64,000 bases of DNA, from positions 2,666,001 through 2,730,000 of the forward strand of contig NZ_CP011533.1 in NCBI RefSeq assembly GCF_001704275.1, in the 5' to 3' direction. The notes below the pieces were generated by a model. That model did no database searches and was not told where the DNA came from. It worked only from the letters and a program-made list of their open reading frames with translations. Of this stretch, positions 16,870 through 25,824 are shown piece by piece; the stretch's first letter is position 1, and every line of letters begins with the position of its first letter. The position numbers and the translations under genes were made by a program. The stretch is from Streptomyces noursei ATCC 11455 (GTDB lineage Bacteria > Actinomycetota > Actinomycetes > Streptomycetales > Streptomycetaceae).

Positions 16870-18006
16870 ATGCGCGGATCACGGGGACGGCGGGTTGCCG
16901 GGGCGGCGGCGGTGTTGGCCGTGTCGCTGGCGGCCGCCGGGTGCGGTGCGGCGAACGGGCCCGGCGCGGCGATCGACGCGGCGGGGCCCGGCAAGGGAGC
17001 GGCGGGGGCGGCCCGGCAGCAGTCCGACGCACGGGCCGGCGGGACCGTCCGACGTACCGGCGGGGGCACCGCGGCGGACACGCCGGTGAAGCCGGCGCAG
17101 GCGCAGATCATCCGGACCGCGACGCTGACCGTGCAGACCGCGGACGTCGCCACGGCGCTCACCAGGGCGCGCGGCGCCGTCGAGGACGCGGGCGGCTACG
17201 CGGCCGACGAGACCACCGACCGGGACGCCGACGGCCGGGACCGCTCGAAGCTGGTGCTGCGGGTGCCGCCGGAGCACTACGACGCGCTGCTGACGCGGCT
17301 GTCCGGGCTGGGCAAGGTCCTCACCCGCGAGGTCTCCGCCAAGGACGTCACCGACCAGGTGGTGGACGTCGACAGCCGGGTGAAGTCGCAGCGGGCGAGC
17401 GTCGAGCGGATCCGGGCGCTGATGGACCGGGCGTCCTCGATCGGCGACATCACCGCCCTGGAGTCCGAACTGAGCACCCGGGAGGCCGACCTGGAGTCCC
17501 TGGAGGCCCAGCTGAAGTCCCTCAAGGACCGCACCGGGACGGCCACCGTCACGCTGCTGCTGCGGCAGCCCGGCGCCGCCACCGATCCCCGGCCGGACGA
17601 CGGCACCTCCTTCGGGGACGCGCTGTCCGACGCCTGGCACGCCTTCACCGCGGCGGTGCGCTGGGTGCTGGTGGCGCTCGCCGGGGCACTGCCGTTCGCG
17701 GCCGTCGCGGCGGGCGGGTACGCGCTGTGGCGGGCGGTCCGCGGCCGGCCGGCGGGCACCCGGCCCGGCGGGCGGCGCCCCACGGAGACCGACGGGGGCA
17801 CGGACACCGGCCCTACGGACACCCGCGCCTCGGACACCGGCCCCGCGGAAGCGGCCGGGACGGACCGGGTCACCCCGGCCGAGACGTCCGGGACGGTCAA
17901 GACGTCCCATACGACCGGGACGCCCGGGACGCCCGGCGAGTCGGGCGGAACCGGGGAGACCGGCCGGTCCGGCGCGTCCGGTGAAGGTGACCGGCCGCCC
18001 CGTTGA
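16870..18006 (+). CDS. DUF4349 lipoprotein
   Basis: 378 residues. A lipobox (SLAAAGCG, Cys about residue 24) marks a surface lipoprotein. A low-complexity linker is followed by the DUF4349 domain (IIRTATLTVQTADVATAL to the LLRQ strand near 235), containing a predicted coiled coil (RALMDRASSIGDITALESEL, then LESLEAQLKSLKDRTG). A transmembrane helix (VLVALAGALPFAAVAAGGYAL) and a Thr/Gly/Pro-rich cytoplasmic-like tail complete it. The role is unknown; the domain is widespread in cell-surface proteins. The ATG follows GAAGGGG by 12 nt. Confidence 0.87.
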   Translation: MRGSRGRRVAGAAAVLAVSLAAAGCGAANGPGAAIDAAGPGKGAAGAARQQSDARAGGTVRRTGGGTAADTPVKPAQAQIIRTATLTVQTADVATALTRARGAVEDAGGYAADETTDRDADGRDRSKLVLRVPPEHYDALLTRLSGLGKVLTREVSAKDVTDQVVDVDSRVKSQRASVERIRALMDRASSIGDITALESELSTREADLESLEAQLKSLKDRTGTATVTLLLRQPGAATDPRPDDGTSFGDALSDAWHAFTAAVRWVLVALAGALPFAAVAAGGYALWRAVRGRPAGTRPGGRRPTETDGGTDTGPTDTRASDTGPAEAAGTDRVTPAETSGTVKTSHTTGTPGTPGESGGTGETGRSGASGEGDRPPR

Positions 18007-18115
18007 CACCGGGCGGTGCCGGGCAAAGACTCGGGGCGGCGGGTGGCGATCTTCGTACCGCCCGGCCGCCGAGCCGGTACCGCGAGGACAGCGAAGACAG
18101 CGAGGACACAGCCTG

Positions 18116-19324
18116 ATGACCGAGCCACACGCACCGGACGCCGTGCGGGACGTCTACATCGTCGACGCGGTACGGACCCCGGTCGGCAAATACGGCGGCG
18201 CGCTGGCCGGGATGCGCCCCGACGACCTCGCCGCCCATGTGGTGCGCGCCCTGGTGGACCGCACCCCGGAGCTCGATCCGGCGCGGATCGACGACGTCTA
18301 CTTCGGCGACGCCAACGGCGCGGGCGAGGACAACCGCAACGTCGCGCGGATGGCCGTGCTGCTGTCCGGGCTGCCGGCCAGTGTCCCCGGGGTGACCGTC
18401 AACCGGCTGTGCGGGTCCGGGCTGGAGGCGGTCATCCAGGCGGCCCGCGCCGTCGCGCACGGCGACGCGGAGATCGCGGTGGCCGGCGGTGTGGAGTCGA
18501 TGAGCCGGGCGCCGTACGTACTGCGCAAGCCGGACCGGGCCTTCCCCGCGGGCCACCAGGAGATGTTCTCCTCGACGCTGGGCTGGCGGATGGTCAATCC
18601 GCGGATGGCGCCGGAGTGGACGGTCCCGCTGGGCGAGGGCGCCGAGCTGATCGCCGACAAGCACGGCATCACCCGCGAACAGCAGGACGTGTTCGCGCTG
18701 GCCAGCCACCAGAAGGCGGTCCGGGCCTGGGCGGCGGGCGACTACGACGCGGAGGTCGTGCCGGTGCCGGGGGCGGAACTGGCGCGCGACGAGACCGTCC
18801 GGGAGAACTCCTCGCTGGAGGCGCTCTCCAGGCTGAAGCCGGCGTTCCGCAGCGAGGGCGGCACGGTCACCGCCGGCAACTCCTCGCCGCTCAACGACGG
18901 CGCGGCGGCGCTGCTGCTGGTCAGCGAGGAGGGGCTGCGGGCCACCGGACGGGAGCCGCTGGCCCGGGTACGGGCGAGCGCGGTGACCGGTATCGAGCCG
19001 CAGCTGTTCGGGCTCGGCCCGGTGGAGGCGGTCCGACGGGCGCTGGAGCGGGCCGGGCGGGGCTTCGGCGATCTGGCGGTCTGCGAGCTGAACGAGGCGT
19101 TCGCGGCCCAGGCGCTGGGCTGCCTCGCCCAGTGGCCGGATCTCGACCCCACCGTGGTCAATCCACGCGGCGGCGCCATCGCCATCGGGCACCCGCTGGG
19201 CGCCTCCGGGGCCCGGCTCGCCGGCGCGGTGGCCCACCAACTCGCCGCACAGGGTTCGGGCACCGGGCTGGCGGCACTGTGCATCGGGGTGGGGCAGGGG
19301 CTGGCGATGGTGCTGGAGCGCTAG
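18116..19324 (+). CDS. Thiolase (acetyl-CoA acetyltransferase; PcaF/beta-ketoadipyl-CoA-like)
   Basis: 402 residues. Nucleophilic Cys99 (VNRLCGSGLE), the ELNEAF asparagine/glutamate region, His in NPRGGAIAIGHPLGASG and the second Cys in LCIGVGQG are intact. The wording of these motifs is closest to PcaF/PaaJ-type 3-oxoadipyl-CoA thiolases, so degradation of aromatic or dicarboxylic acids is likely, but no other pca or paa genes flank it. The ATG follows CGAGGACA. The last sense codon runs into GCTAGG, where an IS481-type element and a palindromic element begin; the stop TAG belongs to that junction. Confidence 0.9.
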   Translation: MTEPHAPDAVRDVYIVDAVRTPVGKYGGALAGMRPDDLAAHVVRALVDRTPELDPARIDDVYFGDANGAGEDNRNVARMAVLLSGLPASVPGVTVNRLCGSGLEAVIQAARAVAHGDAEIAVAGGVESMSRAPYVLRKPDRAFPAGHQEMFSSTLGWRMVNPRMAPEWTVPLGEGAELIADKHGITREQQDVFALASHQKAVRAWAAGDYDAEVVPVPGAELARDETVRENSSLEALSRLKPAFRSEGGTVTAGNSSPLNDGAAALLLVSEEGLRATGREPLARVRASAVTGIEPQLFGLGPVEAVRRALERAGRGFGDLAVCELNEAFAAQALGCLAQWPDLDPTVVNPRGGAIAIGHPLGASGARLAGAVAHQLAAQGSGTGLAALCIGVGQGLAMVLER

Positions 19325-20274
19325 GTGTATTGCCCTGTGAGGTTGGGGACGCGGCTGGCGGGTGGTTGGCCTGCGAGTGCGGTGTGTCCGCGGTGGTGAT
19401 TGTAGGTGTGTAGCCATTGTGGGAAGGCTTCGCGTCGTTCGGTTTCCGAGCGGTAGGGGCGGGCGTAGGCCCATTCGTCGAGCAGGGTGCGGTTGAGGCG
19501 TTCGACTTTGCCGTTGGTCTGGGGTCGGTAGGGCCGGGTGCGCTTGTGGGTGATCCCGGCCGCTGCCAGCGCGTCCCGCCAGTCGTGTGAGCGGTAGCAG
19601 GAGCCGTTGTCGGTCAGGACCCGCTCGACGGTGATCCCTGCCTGGGTGAAGAACGCCTGGGCGCGTTGCCAGAAGGCGGTGGCGGTCTCTTTGCGCTCGT
19701 CGGTGTGGATCTCGCTGTAGGCGAGGCGGGAGTGGTCGTCGACGGCGGTGTGGATGTAGCTGTAGCCGGCGTTCGAGCGGGTCTTGCGGCCTGCTTGCCG
19801 GCCGAGCGCCTTGTGGCCGCCGCCGTCGGGAATGTTGCCGAGCTTCTTGATGTCCACGTGCACCAACTCTCCTGGTCGTTCACGCTCGTAGCGGCGTATC
19901 GCACGGCCGGTGGCACGGTCGAGGTGGGACAGGCGGGCCAGACCGAAGCGGGTCAGGACGCGGTGCACGGTGGACGGCACCAGGTGGAGCAGGCCCGCGA
20001 TGCGGGCGGGGCCCCACCGGCGCAGGAGGCGGACCTTGATGATCCGCCGTTCGGTGCGGGTCGGGGTTCGTCCCGGGCTGCGGTGCGGGCGGCTGGAGTG
20101 GTCGGCCATGCCCGCCTCGCCGAGCTGACGGTAGCGGTCTGCCCATCGCTGGGCCGTGGTCGGGGAGACCTGGAAACGTTCGGCTGCCCTGCGCAGGGGC
20201 CAGCCGTCCTCGACCACACAGCGGGCCAGGCGCAGGCGTCCGGTCTCGGTCAGGGGTGCATTACGGTGGGGCAT
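19321..20274 (-). CDS. IS481 family transposase
   Basis: 317 residues. An N-terminal helix-turn-helix (LRRAAERFQVSPTTAQRWADR), a second HTH (WGPARIAGLLHLVPSTVHRVL), and a DDE-type rve core: Asp in VHVDIKKLG, Asp in VLTDNGSCY, Glu in TNGKVERLNRTL. The frame is intact, so the element may be active. The stop codon TAG is not within the element but in the flanking target GCTAGG, a sign that the IS relies on its insertion site for termination. Confidence 0.95.
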   Translation of the reverse strand: MPHRNAPLTETGRLRLARCVVEDGWPLRRAAERFQVSPTTAQRWADRYRQLGEAGMADHSSRPHRSPGRTPTRTERRIIKVRLLRRWGPARIAGLLHLVPSTVHRVLTRFGLARLSHLDRATGRAIRRYERERPGELVHVDIKKLGNIPDGGGHKALGRQAGRKTRSNAGYSYIHTAVDDHSRLAYSEIHTDERKETATAFWQRAQAFFTQAGITVERVLTDNGSCYRSHDWRDALAAAGITHKRTRPYRPQTNGKVERLNRTLLDEWAYARPYRSETERREAFPQWLHTYNHHRGHTALAGQPPASRVPNLTGQYT

Positions 20275-20392
20275 GAGGGCCTTTCTGTCGGTGTAGACGT
20301 CGCAATCCACACCGAACCGGAAGGCCCTCACCCGTTCAAGATCCCCCAGCCGAGACCTGGCTCACCCGTCCACAACCTCCCCGGACAGAACA
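19326..20392. mobile_element. IS481-type insertion sequence with 6-bp target duplication
   Basis: Ends start TGT and finish ACA. The terminal 26 bp are imperfect inverted repeats (about 20 of 26 match, sharing the block GAGGTTG). GCTAGG flanks both sides (19320-19325 and 20393-20398), a clean target-site duplication. The insertion is exactly at the join of the thiolase stop codon and palindromic element A. Confidence 0.88.
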
Positions 20393-20393
20393 G

Positions 20394-20561
20394 CTAGGGC
20401 GCTTCTGATGGATCTCCGTGGAAGAAGGAGCGGCGCCTGGTGCGTGCGATCGCAAGGCGCCGGGATGTCTTCATAGCGGAGCTATGGGGGCATTTCGGCA
20501 ACGCCGCGAGCGTGCGTGGCAGGCGCCGCGACGCCGCGGAGATCCATCAGAAGCGCCCTAG
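20394..20561. mobile_element. CTAG-ended palindromic element, copy A (non-autonomous)
   Basis: 168 bp with a perfect 25-bp terminal inverted repeat (20394-20418 and 20537-20561) beginning CTAGGGCGCTTCTGATGG. The interior is partly self-complementary and holds ATCGCAAGGCGCCGG (20449-20463), the hairpin ATAGCGGAGCTAT (20473-20485) and TTTCGGCAACGC (20493-20504), all shared with copy B at 32053-32221. It has no coding capacity. Its left end is now separated from the thiolase by the IS481-type insertion. Confidence 0.85.
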
Positions 20562-20687
20562 GTCGCTCTGTCGACCTGGGCGGCCCGTCGGGAGGTCGGG
20601 GTTCGGTCGTCCGGCGGGCGCGCGCCGCCGCCATGGGGCACACTCGTTCATCAATCAACTGTCCCGGTGCTCACGGAGGTTGGCGCG

Positions 20688-22145
20688 ATGGCCCTGCTCG
20701 ATCCCAAGGACTGGCTCTCCCTGCACGGCGACCCCGCCGAGGCGGTGGAGCCCGCGACGGGCGAGGTGCTGGCCACCCTGATGCTGGCCGCGCCCACCGA
20801 CGTCACGGACGCCGCTGCCACGGCCGCCGCGGCACAGCGGGACTGGGCGCGCAGGCCGTACCCGGAGCGGGCCGCGGTGCTGCGCCGGGCCGGCGATCTG
20901 CTCCAGCAGCACGCCGCGGAGATCGGCGAGTGGATCGTCCGGGAGGCCGGCAGCGTCCGCGGCAAGGCCGAGTTCGAACTGCGCACCGCGGCCGAGGAGT
21001 GCTACGAGGCCGCCGCGCTCGCGCACCGTCCGCTCGGCCAGGTGCTGCCCTCGGGGGCGCCGCGGCTGTCGTACACCACCCGGGTGCCGGCCGGCGTGGT
21101 CGGGGTGATCGCGCCGTTCAACGTCCCGCTGATCCTCGCCGTCCGGTCCGTCGCGCCGGCCCTGGCGCTGGGCAACGCCGTGGTGCTCAAGCCCGATCCG
21201 CGCACCGCGGTGTGCGGCGGGCACGTCCTCGCGGCGGTCTTCGCCGAGGCCGGCCTGCCGGAGGGGCTGTTGCACGTGCTGCCCGGCGGCGCGGACGTCG
21301 GGCGATCGCTGGTGGCGGACCCGCGGGTACGGGTCGTCTCCTTCACCGGCTCGACCGCGGCCGGCCGCAGCGTCGGCGCGCTGGCCGCGCAGCACCTCAA
21401 GCGGGCCCATCTGGAACTGGGCGGCAACAGCGCGTTCCTGGTGCTGGAGGACGCCGACCTGGACGCCGCGATGTCCACCGCCGCCTGGGCGTCGTTCTTC
21501 CATCAGGGACAGGTCTGCATGACGGCGGGCCGCCATCTCGTCCATGCCTCGCGCTACGAGGAGTACGTGGCGCGGCTGGCGGCGAAGGCGGACGCGCTGA
21601 CCGTCGGGGACCCGTTCCGCGCGCAGGTCCACCTCGGCCCGGTCATCGACCGCGGACAGCTGTGCAAGATCGATGCGCTGGTCCGGGAGAGCGCCGCCGC
21701 GGGCGTGCGGATCGCCGCCGGCGGCACCCATCACGGGCTGTTCTACCGGCCGACGGTCCTCGCCGACGCGGACCCGGACGCCACCGGGCCCGGCTCGGTG
21801 GGCGCGTCCCCCGCCTACTGCGAGGAGGTGTTCGGCCCGGTGGCCCCGGTCCGCGCCTTCCGGACCCTCGACGAGGCGGTGGCGCTGGCCAACGAGTCGT
21901 CCTACGGGCTGGCGCTGGGCGTCGTCACCCGCGACGCGGCCCGCGCCCTGGAGCTGGCCGACCGGATCCCCACCGGTCTGCTGCACATCAACGACCAGAC
22001 CGTCAACGACGAGCCGGTGGCCGCCTTCGGCGGACTGGCGGACTCCGGTACCGGCTCCCGCTTCGGCGGCGAGGCCAACCTCGACGCGTTCACCGAGACC
22101 CGCTGGACCACGGTGCGCGCCACCCCGGCCGCCTACCCCTTCTGA
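20688..22145 (+). CDS. Aldehyde dehydrogenase (benzaldehyde/vanillin dehydrogenase-like)
   Basis: 485 residues with the full aldehyde dehydrogenase set: APFNVPL substrate loop, VLKPDPRTAV, FTGSTAAGRS NAD-binding loop, general base Glu in LELGGNSAF, nucleophilic Cys in GQVCMTAGR and the EEVFGPV motif. The family oxidises aldehydes to acids with NAD(P). The wording resembles the XylC/vanillin dehydrogenase group, suggesting an aromatic aldehyde substrate. The ATG at 20688 follows ACGGAGGT by 7-8 nt; an upstream frame extension lacks a ribosome-binding site. It starts 126 nt after element A. Confidence 0.88.
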   Translation: MALLDPKDWLSLHGDPAEAVEPATGEVLATLMLAAPTDVTDAAATAAAAQRDWARRPYPERAAVLRRAGDLLQQHAAEIGEWIVREAGSVRGKAEFELRTAAEECYEAAALAHRPLGQVLPSGAPRLSYTTRVPAGVVGVIAPFNVPLILAVRSVAPALALGNAVVLKPDPRTAVCGGHVLAAVFAEAGLPEGLLHVLPGGADVGRSLVADPRVRVVSFTGSTAAGRSVGALAAQHLKRAHLELGGNSAFLVLEDADLDAAMSTAAWASFFHQGQVCMTAGRHLVHASRYEEYVARLAAKADALTVGDPFRAQVHLGPVIDRGQLCKIDALVRESAAAGVRIAAGGTHHGLFYRPTVLADADPDATGPGSVGASPAYCEEVFGPVAPVRAFRTLDEAVALANESSYGLALGVVTRDAARALELADRIPTGLLHINDQTVNDEPVAAFGGLADSGTGSRFGGEANLDAFTETRWTTVRATPAAYPF

Positions 22146-22281
22146 GCCGGCCCGCGCGGTCCGCTCGGGAACCGCCGGTGCCGCGCGACGGACCGGAGCA
22201 CGGCGATCATGGAACGGACCGGAGCGCGCGGAAACGAACCGGACGCCGGCGAAGAGCGACAACGGACGAAAGGAAACGGGG

Positions 22282-23682
22282 ATGGCGACGCCGGAGCGGC
22301 TGGTGGTCATCGGCGGCGATGCGGCGGGGATGGCCGCCGCCTCACAGGCCCGCCGCCACAAGGGGCCCGAGGCACTGGCCGTCACGGCCTTCGAACGCGG
22401 CCACTTCACCTCGTACTCGGCCTGCGGCATCCCGTACTGGGTGGGCGGCGTGGTGGACGGCCCGGACGCACTGATCGCCCGCACCGCCGAGGAGCACCGG
22501 GCCCGGGACATCGACCTGCGGCTGCGCACCGAGGTCACCGAGATCGACCTGGACCGGGGCCGGGTGCGCAGCCGGGACCTGGCGGACGGCGGCCGGGAGG
22601 CGTGGACCGGCTTCGACAAGCTGGTGGTGGCGACCGGGGCGCGCCCGGTGCGCCCGCCGCTGCCGGGGATCGACGCACCGGGCGTGTACGGGGTGCAGAC
22701 GCTGGACGACGGACAGCGTCTGCTGTACGGCCTGCGCGGCGCACCGGGCCGGCGGGCGGTGGTGATCGGCGCCGGGTACATCGGCGTGGAGATGGCCGAG
22801 GCGCTGGTCCACCGCGGCTTCCAGGTCACGGTCCTGGACCAGGGCGCGCAGCCGATGTCCACCCTCGACCCGGACATGGGGGCGCTGGTGCGCACCGCGA
22901 TGTGCGGGATGGGCATCGAGGTGGTGACCGGTGCGCGGGTCACCGGGGTGCTGACCGACGATGACGAGGGCCGGGCCCGGGCGGTGGCCACGGAGGACGC
23001 CGAGTACCCGGCCGACGTGGTCGTGCTGGGGTTGGGCGTCCGCCCGGAGACCGCCCTGGCCGAGGCGGCCGGGCTGCCGCTGGGCGCGTCCGGGGGGCTG
23101 CGCACCGATCTGGCGCTGCGGGTGGCCGGCCAGGAGCACGTCTGGGCGGGCGGGGACTGCGTCGAGGTGCGCGACCTGGTCACCGGGGAGCACCGGCACA
23201 TCGCGCTGGGCACCCACGCCAACAAGCACGGCCAGGTGATCGGCGCCAATGTGGCCGGCGGCTACGCGACCTTCCCTGGTGTCGTCGGCACGGCCGTCAG
23301 CAAGGTCTGCGACCTGGAGATCGCCCGCACCGGGCTGCTGGAGAGCCAGGCCCGGGCGGCGGGGCTGCAGTTCGTCACCGTCACCATCGAGTCGACCAGC
23401 CGCGCGGGCTACTACCCCGAAGCCCGCCCGATGCACGTGAAGATGCTCGCCGAGCGGCGCACCGGGCGGCTGCTGGGGGTGCAGATCGTCGGGCGGGAAG
23501 GCGCCGCGAAGCGGGTGGACATCGCCGCGGTGGCGCTCACCGCGGGGATGACGGTGGAGCAGATGACCGCCCTGGACCTGGGGTACGCCCCGCCTTTCTC
23601 GCCGGTCTGGGACCCGGTCCTGGTGGCGGCCCGCAAGGCGGACGCGGCGGTGCGGGCGGCCGGGAGCACCGGCCCGCGTTAG
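22282..23682 (+). CDS. FAD-dependent pyridine nucleotide-disulfide oxidoreductase (CoA-disulfide reductase/NADH oxidase type)
   Basis: 466 residues. The N-terminal FAD motif VVIGGDAAGMAAAS (residues 8-21) is followed by the diagnostic SYSACGIPYW with a single redox Cys48, as in CoA-disulfide reductases and NADH oxidases. A second dinucleotide motif (VVIGAGYIGVEMAEAL) and the FAD-closing VWAGGDCVEV follow; the C-terminal dimerisation domain is complete. It may reduce CoA disulfide or related low-molecular-weight disulfides, or make peroxide or water from oxygen; sequence does not decide. The ATG follows AAAGGAAACGGGG. It lies 136 nt after the aldehyde dehydrogenase and may be cotranscribed. 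Confidence 0.87.
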   Translation: MATPERLVVIGGDAAGMAAASQARRHKGPEALAVTAFERGHFTSYSACGIPYWVGGVVDGPDALIARTAEEHRARDIDLRLRTEVTEIDLDRGRVRSRDLADGGREAWTGFDKLVVATGARPVRPPLPGIDAPGVYGVQTLDDGQRLLYGLRGAPGRRAVVIGAGYIGVEMAEALVHRGFQVTVLDQGAQPMSTLDPDMGALVRTAMCGMGIEVVTGARVTGVLTDDDEGRARAVATEDAEYPADVVVLGLGVRPETALAEAAGLPLGASGGLRTDLALRVAGQEHVWAGGDCVEVRDLVTGEHRHIALGTHANKHGQVIGANVAGGYATFPGVVGTAVSKVCDLEIARTGLLESQARAAGLQFVTVTIESTSRAGYYPEARPMHVKMLAERRTGRLLGVQIVGREGAAKRVDIAAVALTAGMTVEQMTALDLGYAPPFSPVWDPVLVAARKADAAVRAAGSTGPR

Positions 23683-23706
23683 CCGGGGGTGGGCCCACCC
23701 CCGGCT
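23681..23706. terminator. Convergent terminator between FAD enzyme and hemE
   Basis: A perfect 26-bp palindrome, AGCCGGGGGTGGG (23681-23693) followed by its exact inverse (23694-23706). It overlaps the FAD-enzyme stop codon and ends 7 nt before the hemE stop. Confidence 0.78.
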
Positions 23707-23713
23707 CGGCCGC

Positions 23714-24781
23714 TCAGCGCGCGGTCTGCGTGTGGACGTACTCGACGAGGCGGGTCAGCGCCTCCGGGTCGGTGTTGGGGAGCACGCCGTGGCCGAGGTT
23801 GAAGACGTGACCGGGGAGGCCGGCGGCGGCGTCGAGGACCTCGCGGGCCTTGGTCTCGACGGCCTCGCGGGGGGCGAAGAGCACGGCCGGGTCGAGGTTG
23901 CCCTGGAGCGCCTTGCCGGGGCCGACCCGGCGGACCGCCTCGTCCATCGGGACCCGCCAGTCGACGCCGACCACGTCCGCGCCGGCCTCGCCCAGCAGGC
24001 CGAGGAGCTCGCCGGTGCCGGCGCCGAAGTGGATCCGCGGGACGCCGTAGCCGGCGACGGCGTCGAAGACCTTGGCGGAGGCCGGCATCACCGCGCGCCG
24101 GTAGTCGGCCGGGGAGAGCGCGCCGACCCAGGAGTCGAAGAGCTGCACCGCGCTCGCGCCGGCCTCGATCTGGACCTTGAGGAAGGCGGTGGTGATGTCC
24201 GCGAGCCGGTCGAGCAGGTCGGCCCACAGCTGCGGGTCGCCGTACATCAGGGCCTTGGTGTGCTCGTGGTTGCGGGACGGGCCGCCCTCGACGAGGTAGC
24301 TGGCGAGGGTGAACGGGGCGCCGGCGAAGCCGATCAGCGGGGTGGCGCCCAGCTCGCGGGTGAGCATGCCGATGGCCTCGGTGACGTAGGAGACGTCACC
24401 GGGCTCCAGGGCGCGCAGCTGCTCCAGGTCGGCGCGGCTGCGGATGGGGTTCTCGACGACCGGGCCGATGCCGGGCTTGATGTCGAGGTCGACGCCGATG
24501 GCCTTCAGGGGCACCACGATGTCGCTGTAGTAGATCGCGGCGTCCACGCCGTGCCGGCGCACCGGCTGCAGCGTGATCTCGGTGACCAGCTCGGGCCGCG
24601 TGCAGGAGTCCAGCATCGCGATGCCCTCGCGGACCTTGCGGTACTCGGGGAGCGAACGACCGGCCTGGCGCATGAACCACACCGGCGTGTGCGGCACCGG
24701 CTCGCGCCGGCACGCCCTGAGGAAAGCCGAGTCGTACGTCGCGGTCTGCTGCTGGCCCGCAAGGGCATCGTTGGCGCTCAC
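23714..24781 (-). CDS. hemE: Uroporphyrinogen decarboxylase
   Basis: 355 residues. HemE converts uroporphyrinogen III to coproporphyrinogen III, the entry step to the route finished by HemG and HemQ about 8 kb away. Signature 1 ([16 protein letters not shown]) with its active-site Arg and signature 2 ([17 protein letters not shown]) are intact; the [11 protein letters not shown]is near the C-terminus is present. The GTG start at 24781 matches the conserved N-terminus of streptomycete HemE and no Shine-Dalgarno sequence is obvious. It is divergent from the DUF3000 gene. Confidence 0.95.
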   Translation of the reverse strand: MSANDALAGQQQTATYDSAFLRACRREPVPHTPVWFMRQAGRSLPEYRKVREGIAMLDSCTRPELVTEITLQPVRRHGVDAAIYYSDIVVPLKAIGVDLDIKPGIGPVVENPIRSRADLEQLRALEPGDVSYVTEAIGMLTRELGATPLIGFAGAPFTLASYLVEGGPSRNHEHTKALMYGDPQLWADLLDRLADITTAFLKVQIEAGASAVQLFDSWVGALSPADYRRAVMPASAKVFDAVAGYGVPRIHFGAGTGELLGLLGEAGADVVGVDWRVPMDEAVRRVGPGKALQGNLDPAVLFAPREAVETKAREVLDAAAGLPGHVFNLGHGVLPNTDPEALTRLVEYVHTQTAR

Positions 24782-24883
24782 GCGGCAAATCTTCGCATGC
24801 GCCCGACGGCACCTCCGAATGGGCGACGCGCGCACCGGGTGTCCTCCGCGTATGAGCGGCGTCTTCCGCCTACCCTTCCGGGC

Positions 24884-25540
24884 ATGGCTGCGGCTCAAGA
24901 ACACCTCGCGGACAGCGCGGACGAGACCCCGATCCCCTTCCGTCAGGCGGTCGAGGCGCTTCGCGCGGCACGACTGCGGCCGGAGATCGAGACCGACCCG
25001 ACACCCGCACCCAAACGCCTCGCCCCGTACGCCTACGCGCTGGAGGCCGCGGTCGTCGAACGCGGGGCGGGGCCGGACGGCGAGGACCGGGACCTGGCGG
25101 ACGGCCGGCTGGTGGTGCTCCATCAGCCGGCCGGCGACGAGACCTGGCAGGGCACGTTCCGGGTGGTGACGCTGGCCCGCGCGGAACTGGAGCCGGAGAT
25201 GGGCGCCGACCCGCTGCTGCCCGAAGTCTCGTGGTCCTGGCTGACCGGGGCACTGGAGGCGCGCGGGGTGCAGTACGGCGCGCCGAGCGGCACGGTCACC
25301 CGGGCCGGGTCCTACTACTTCGGCGGGCTCGCGGCACGGGAGCCGGCGACCCAGATCGAGATCCGGGCCTCATGGACACCGGCCGAGGGGCCGGGCGGGG
25401 TGCCCGATCTCGCGGCGCACCTGTCGGCGTGGTGCGATCTGCTGTGCCAGGTGGCGGGGCTGCCGCCGGCCCCGGTCGACCCGGCGCCGCGCGGCGGGGT
25501 GGTGGCGCTGCCGCAGCGCCGCGGCCCGCAGGCCCGCTGA
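24884..25540 (+). CDS. DUF3000 family protein
   Basis: 218 residues, a full-length DUF3000 protein as found next to hemE in streptomycetes. It begins with an ATG 7-8 nt after a TACCCT-like -10 element and no Shine-Dalgarno sequence, so a leaderless transcript is likely. The protein is soluble, with conserved stretches [31 protein letters not shown] and [16 protein letters not shown]. The C-terminal strand-turn region ends in an Arg/Gln-rich tail. No catalytic motif is visible and the function is unknown. Confidence 0.87.
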   Translation: MAAAQEHLADSADETPIPFRQAVEALRAARLRPEIETDPTPAPKRLAPYAYALEAAVVERGAGPDGEDRDLADGRLVVLHQPAGDETWQGTFRVVTLARAELEPEMGADPLLPEVSWSWLTGALEARGVQYGAPSGTVTRAGSYYFGGLAAREPATQIEIRASWTPAEGPGGVPDLAAHLSAWCDLLCQVAGLPPAPVDPAPRGGVVALPQRRGPQAR

Positions 25541-25565
25541 GGAGTCGTCCGCCCAGTCCGTACGA

Positions 25566-25614
25566 CGGCGAGGTGCCGCACGCCCGGGATGTCCGGAAGT
25601 GCGGCACCTCGCCG
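25566..25614. terminator. Terminator after DUF3000 gene
   Basis: A 16-bp perfect stem (25566-25581 with 25599-25614) with a 17-nt loop, followed by TTTCC. It begins 26 nt after the DUF3000 stop and upstream of the whiI promoter. Confidence 0.8.
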
Positions 25615-25718
25615 TTTCCGTACGCCTGTGATCACCTCGGTGTGCACTCCATGCTCACCTTGATCGCTCACGCATCCGATTTGCCCGAATTGCCCCTAAC
25701 TAAATCGTGATCAAACTC

Positions 25719-25746
25719 TAAAGTCCTGCCGGATTGCTGCCGAAGA
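25719..25746 (+). promoter_or_regulatory. Putative sigma-WhiG promoter of whiI
   Basis: TAAA (25719-25722), a 16-nt spacer, then GCCGAAGA (25739-25746). This fits the WhiG (flagellar-type) consensus TAAA-N15/16-GCCGATAA with two changes in the -10 element. whiI of S. coelicolor is a known direct WhiG target. The leader would be about 70 nt to the GTG. Confidence 0.78.
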
Positions 25747-25824
25747 GGTCAGTGACCCTTCAAACACGGATCATTCCGGCTTTCCCCAGCCGGCTTCCGT
25801 CCCCGCCACTCCCCAGGAGGCCCG

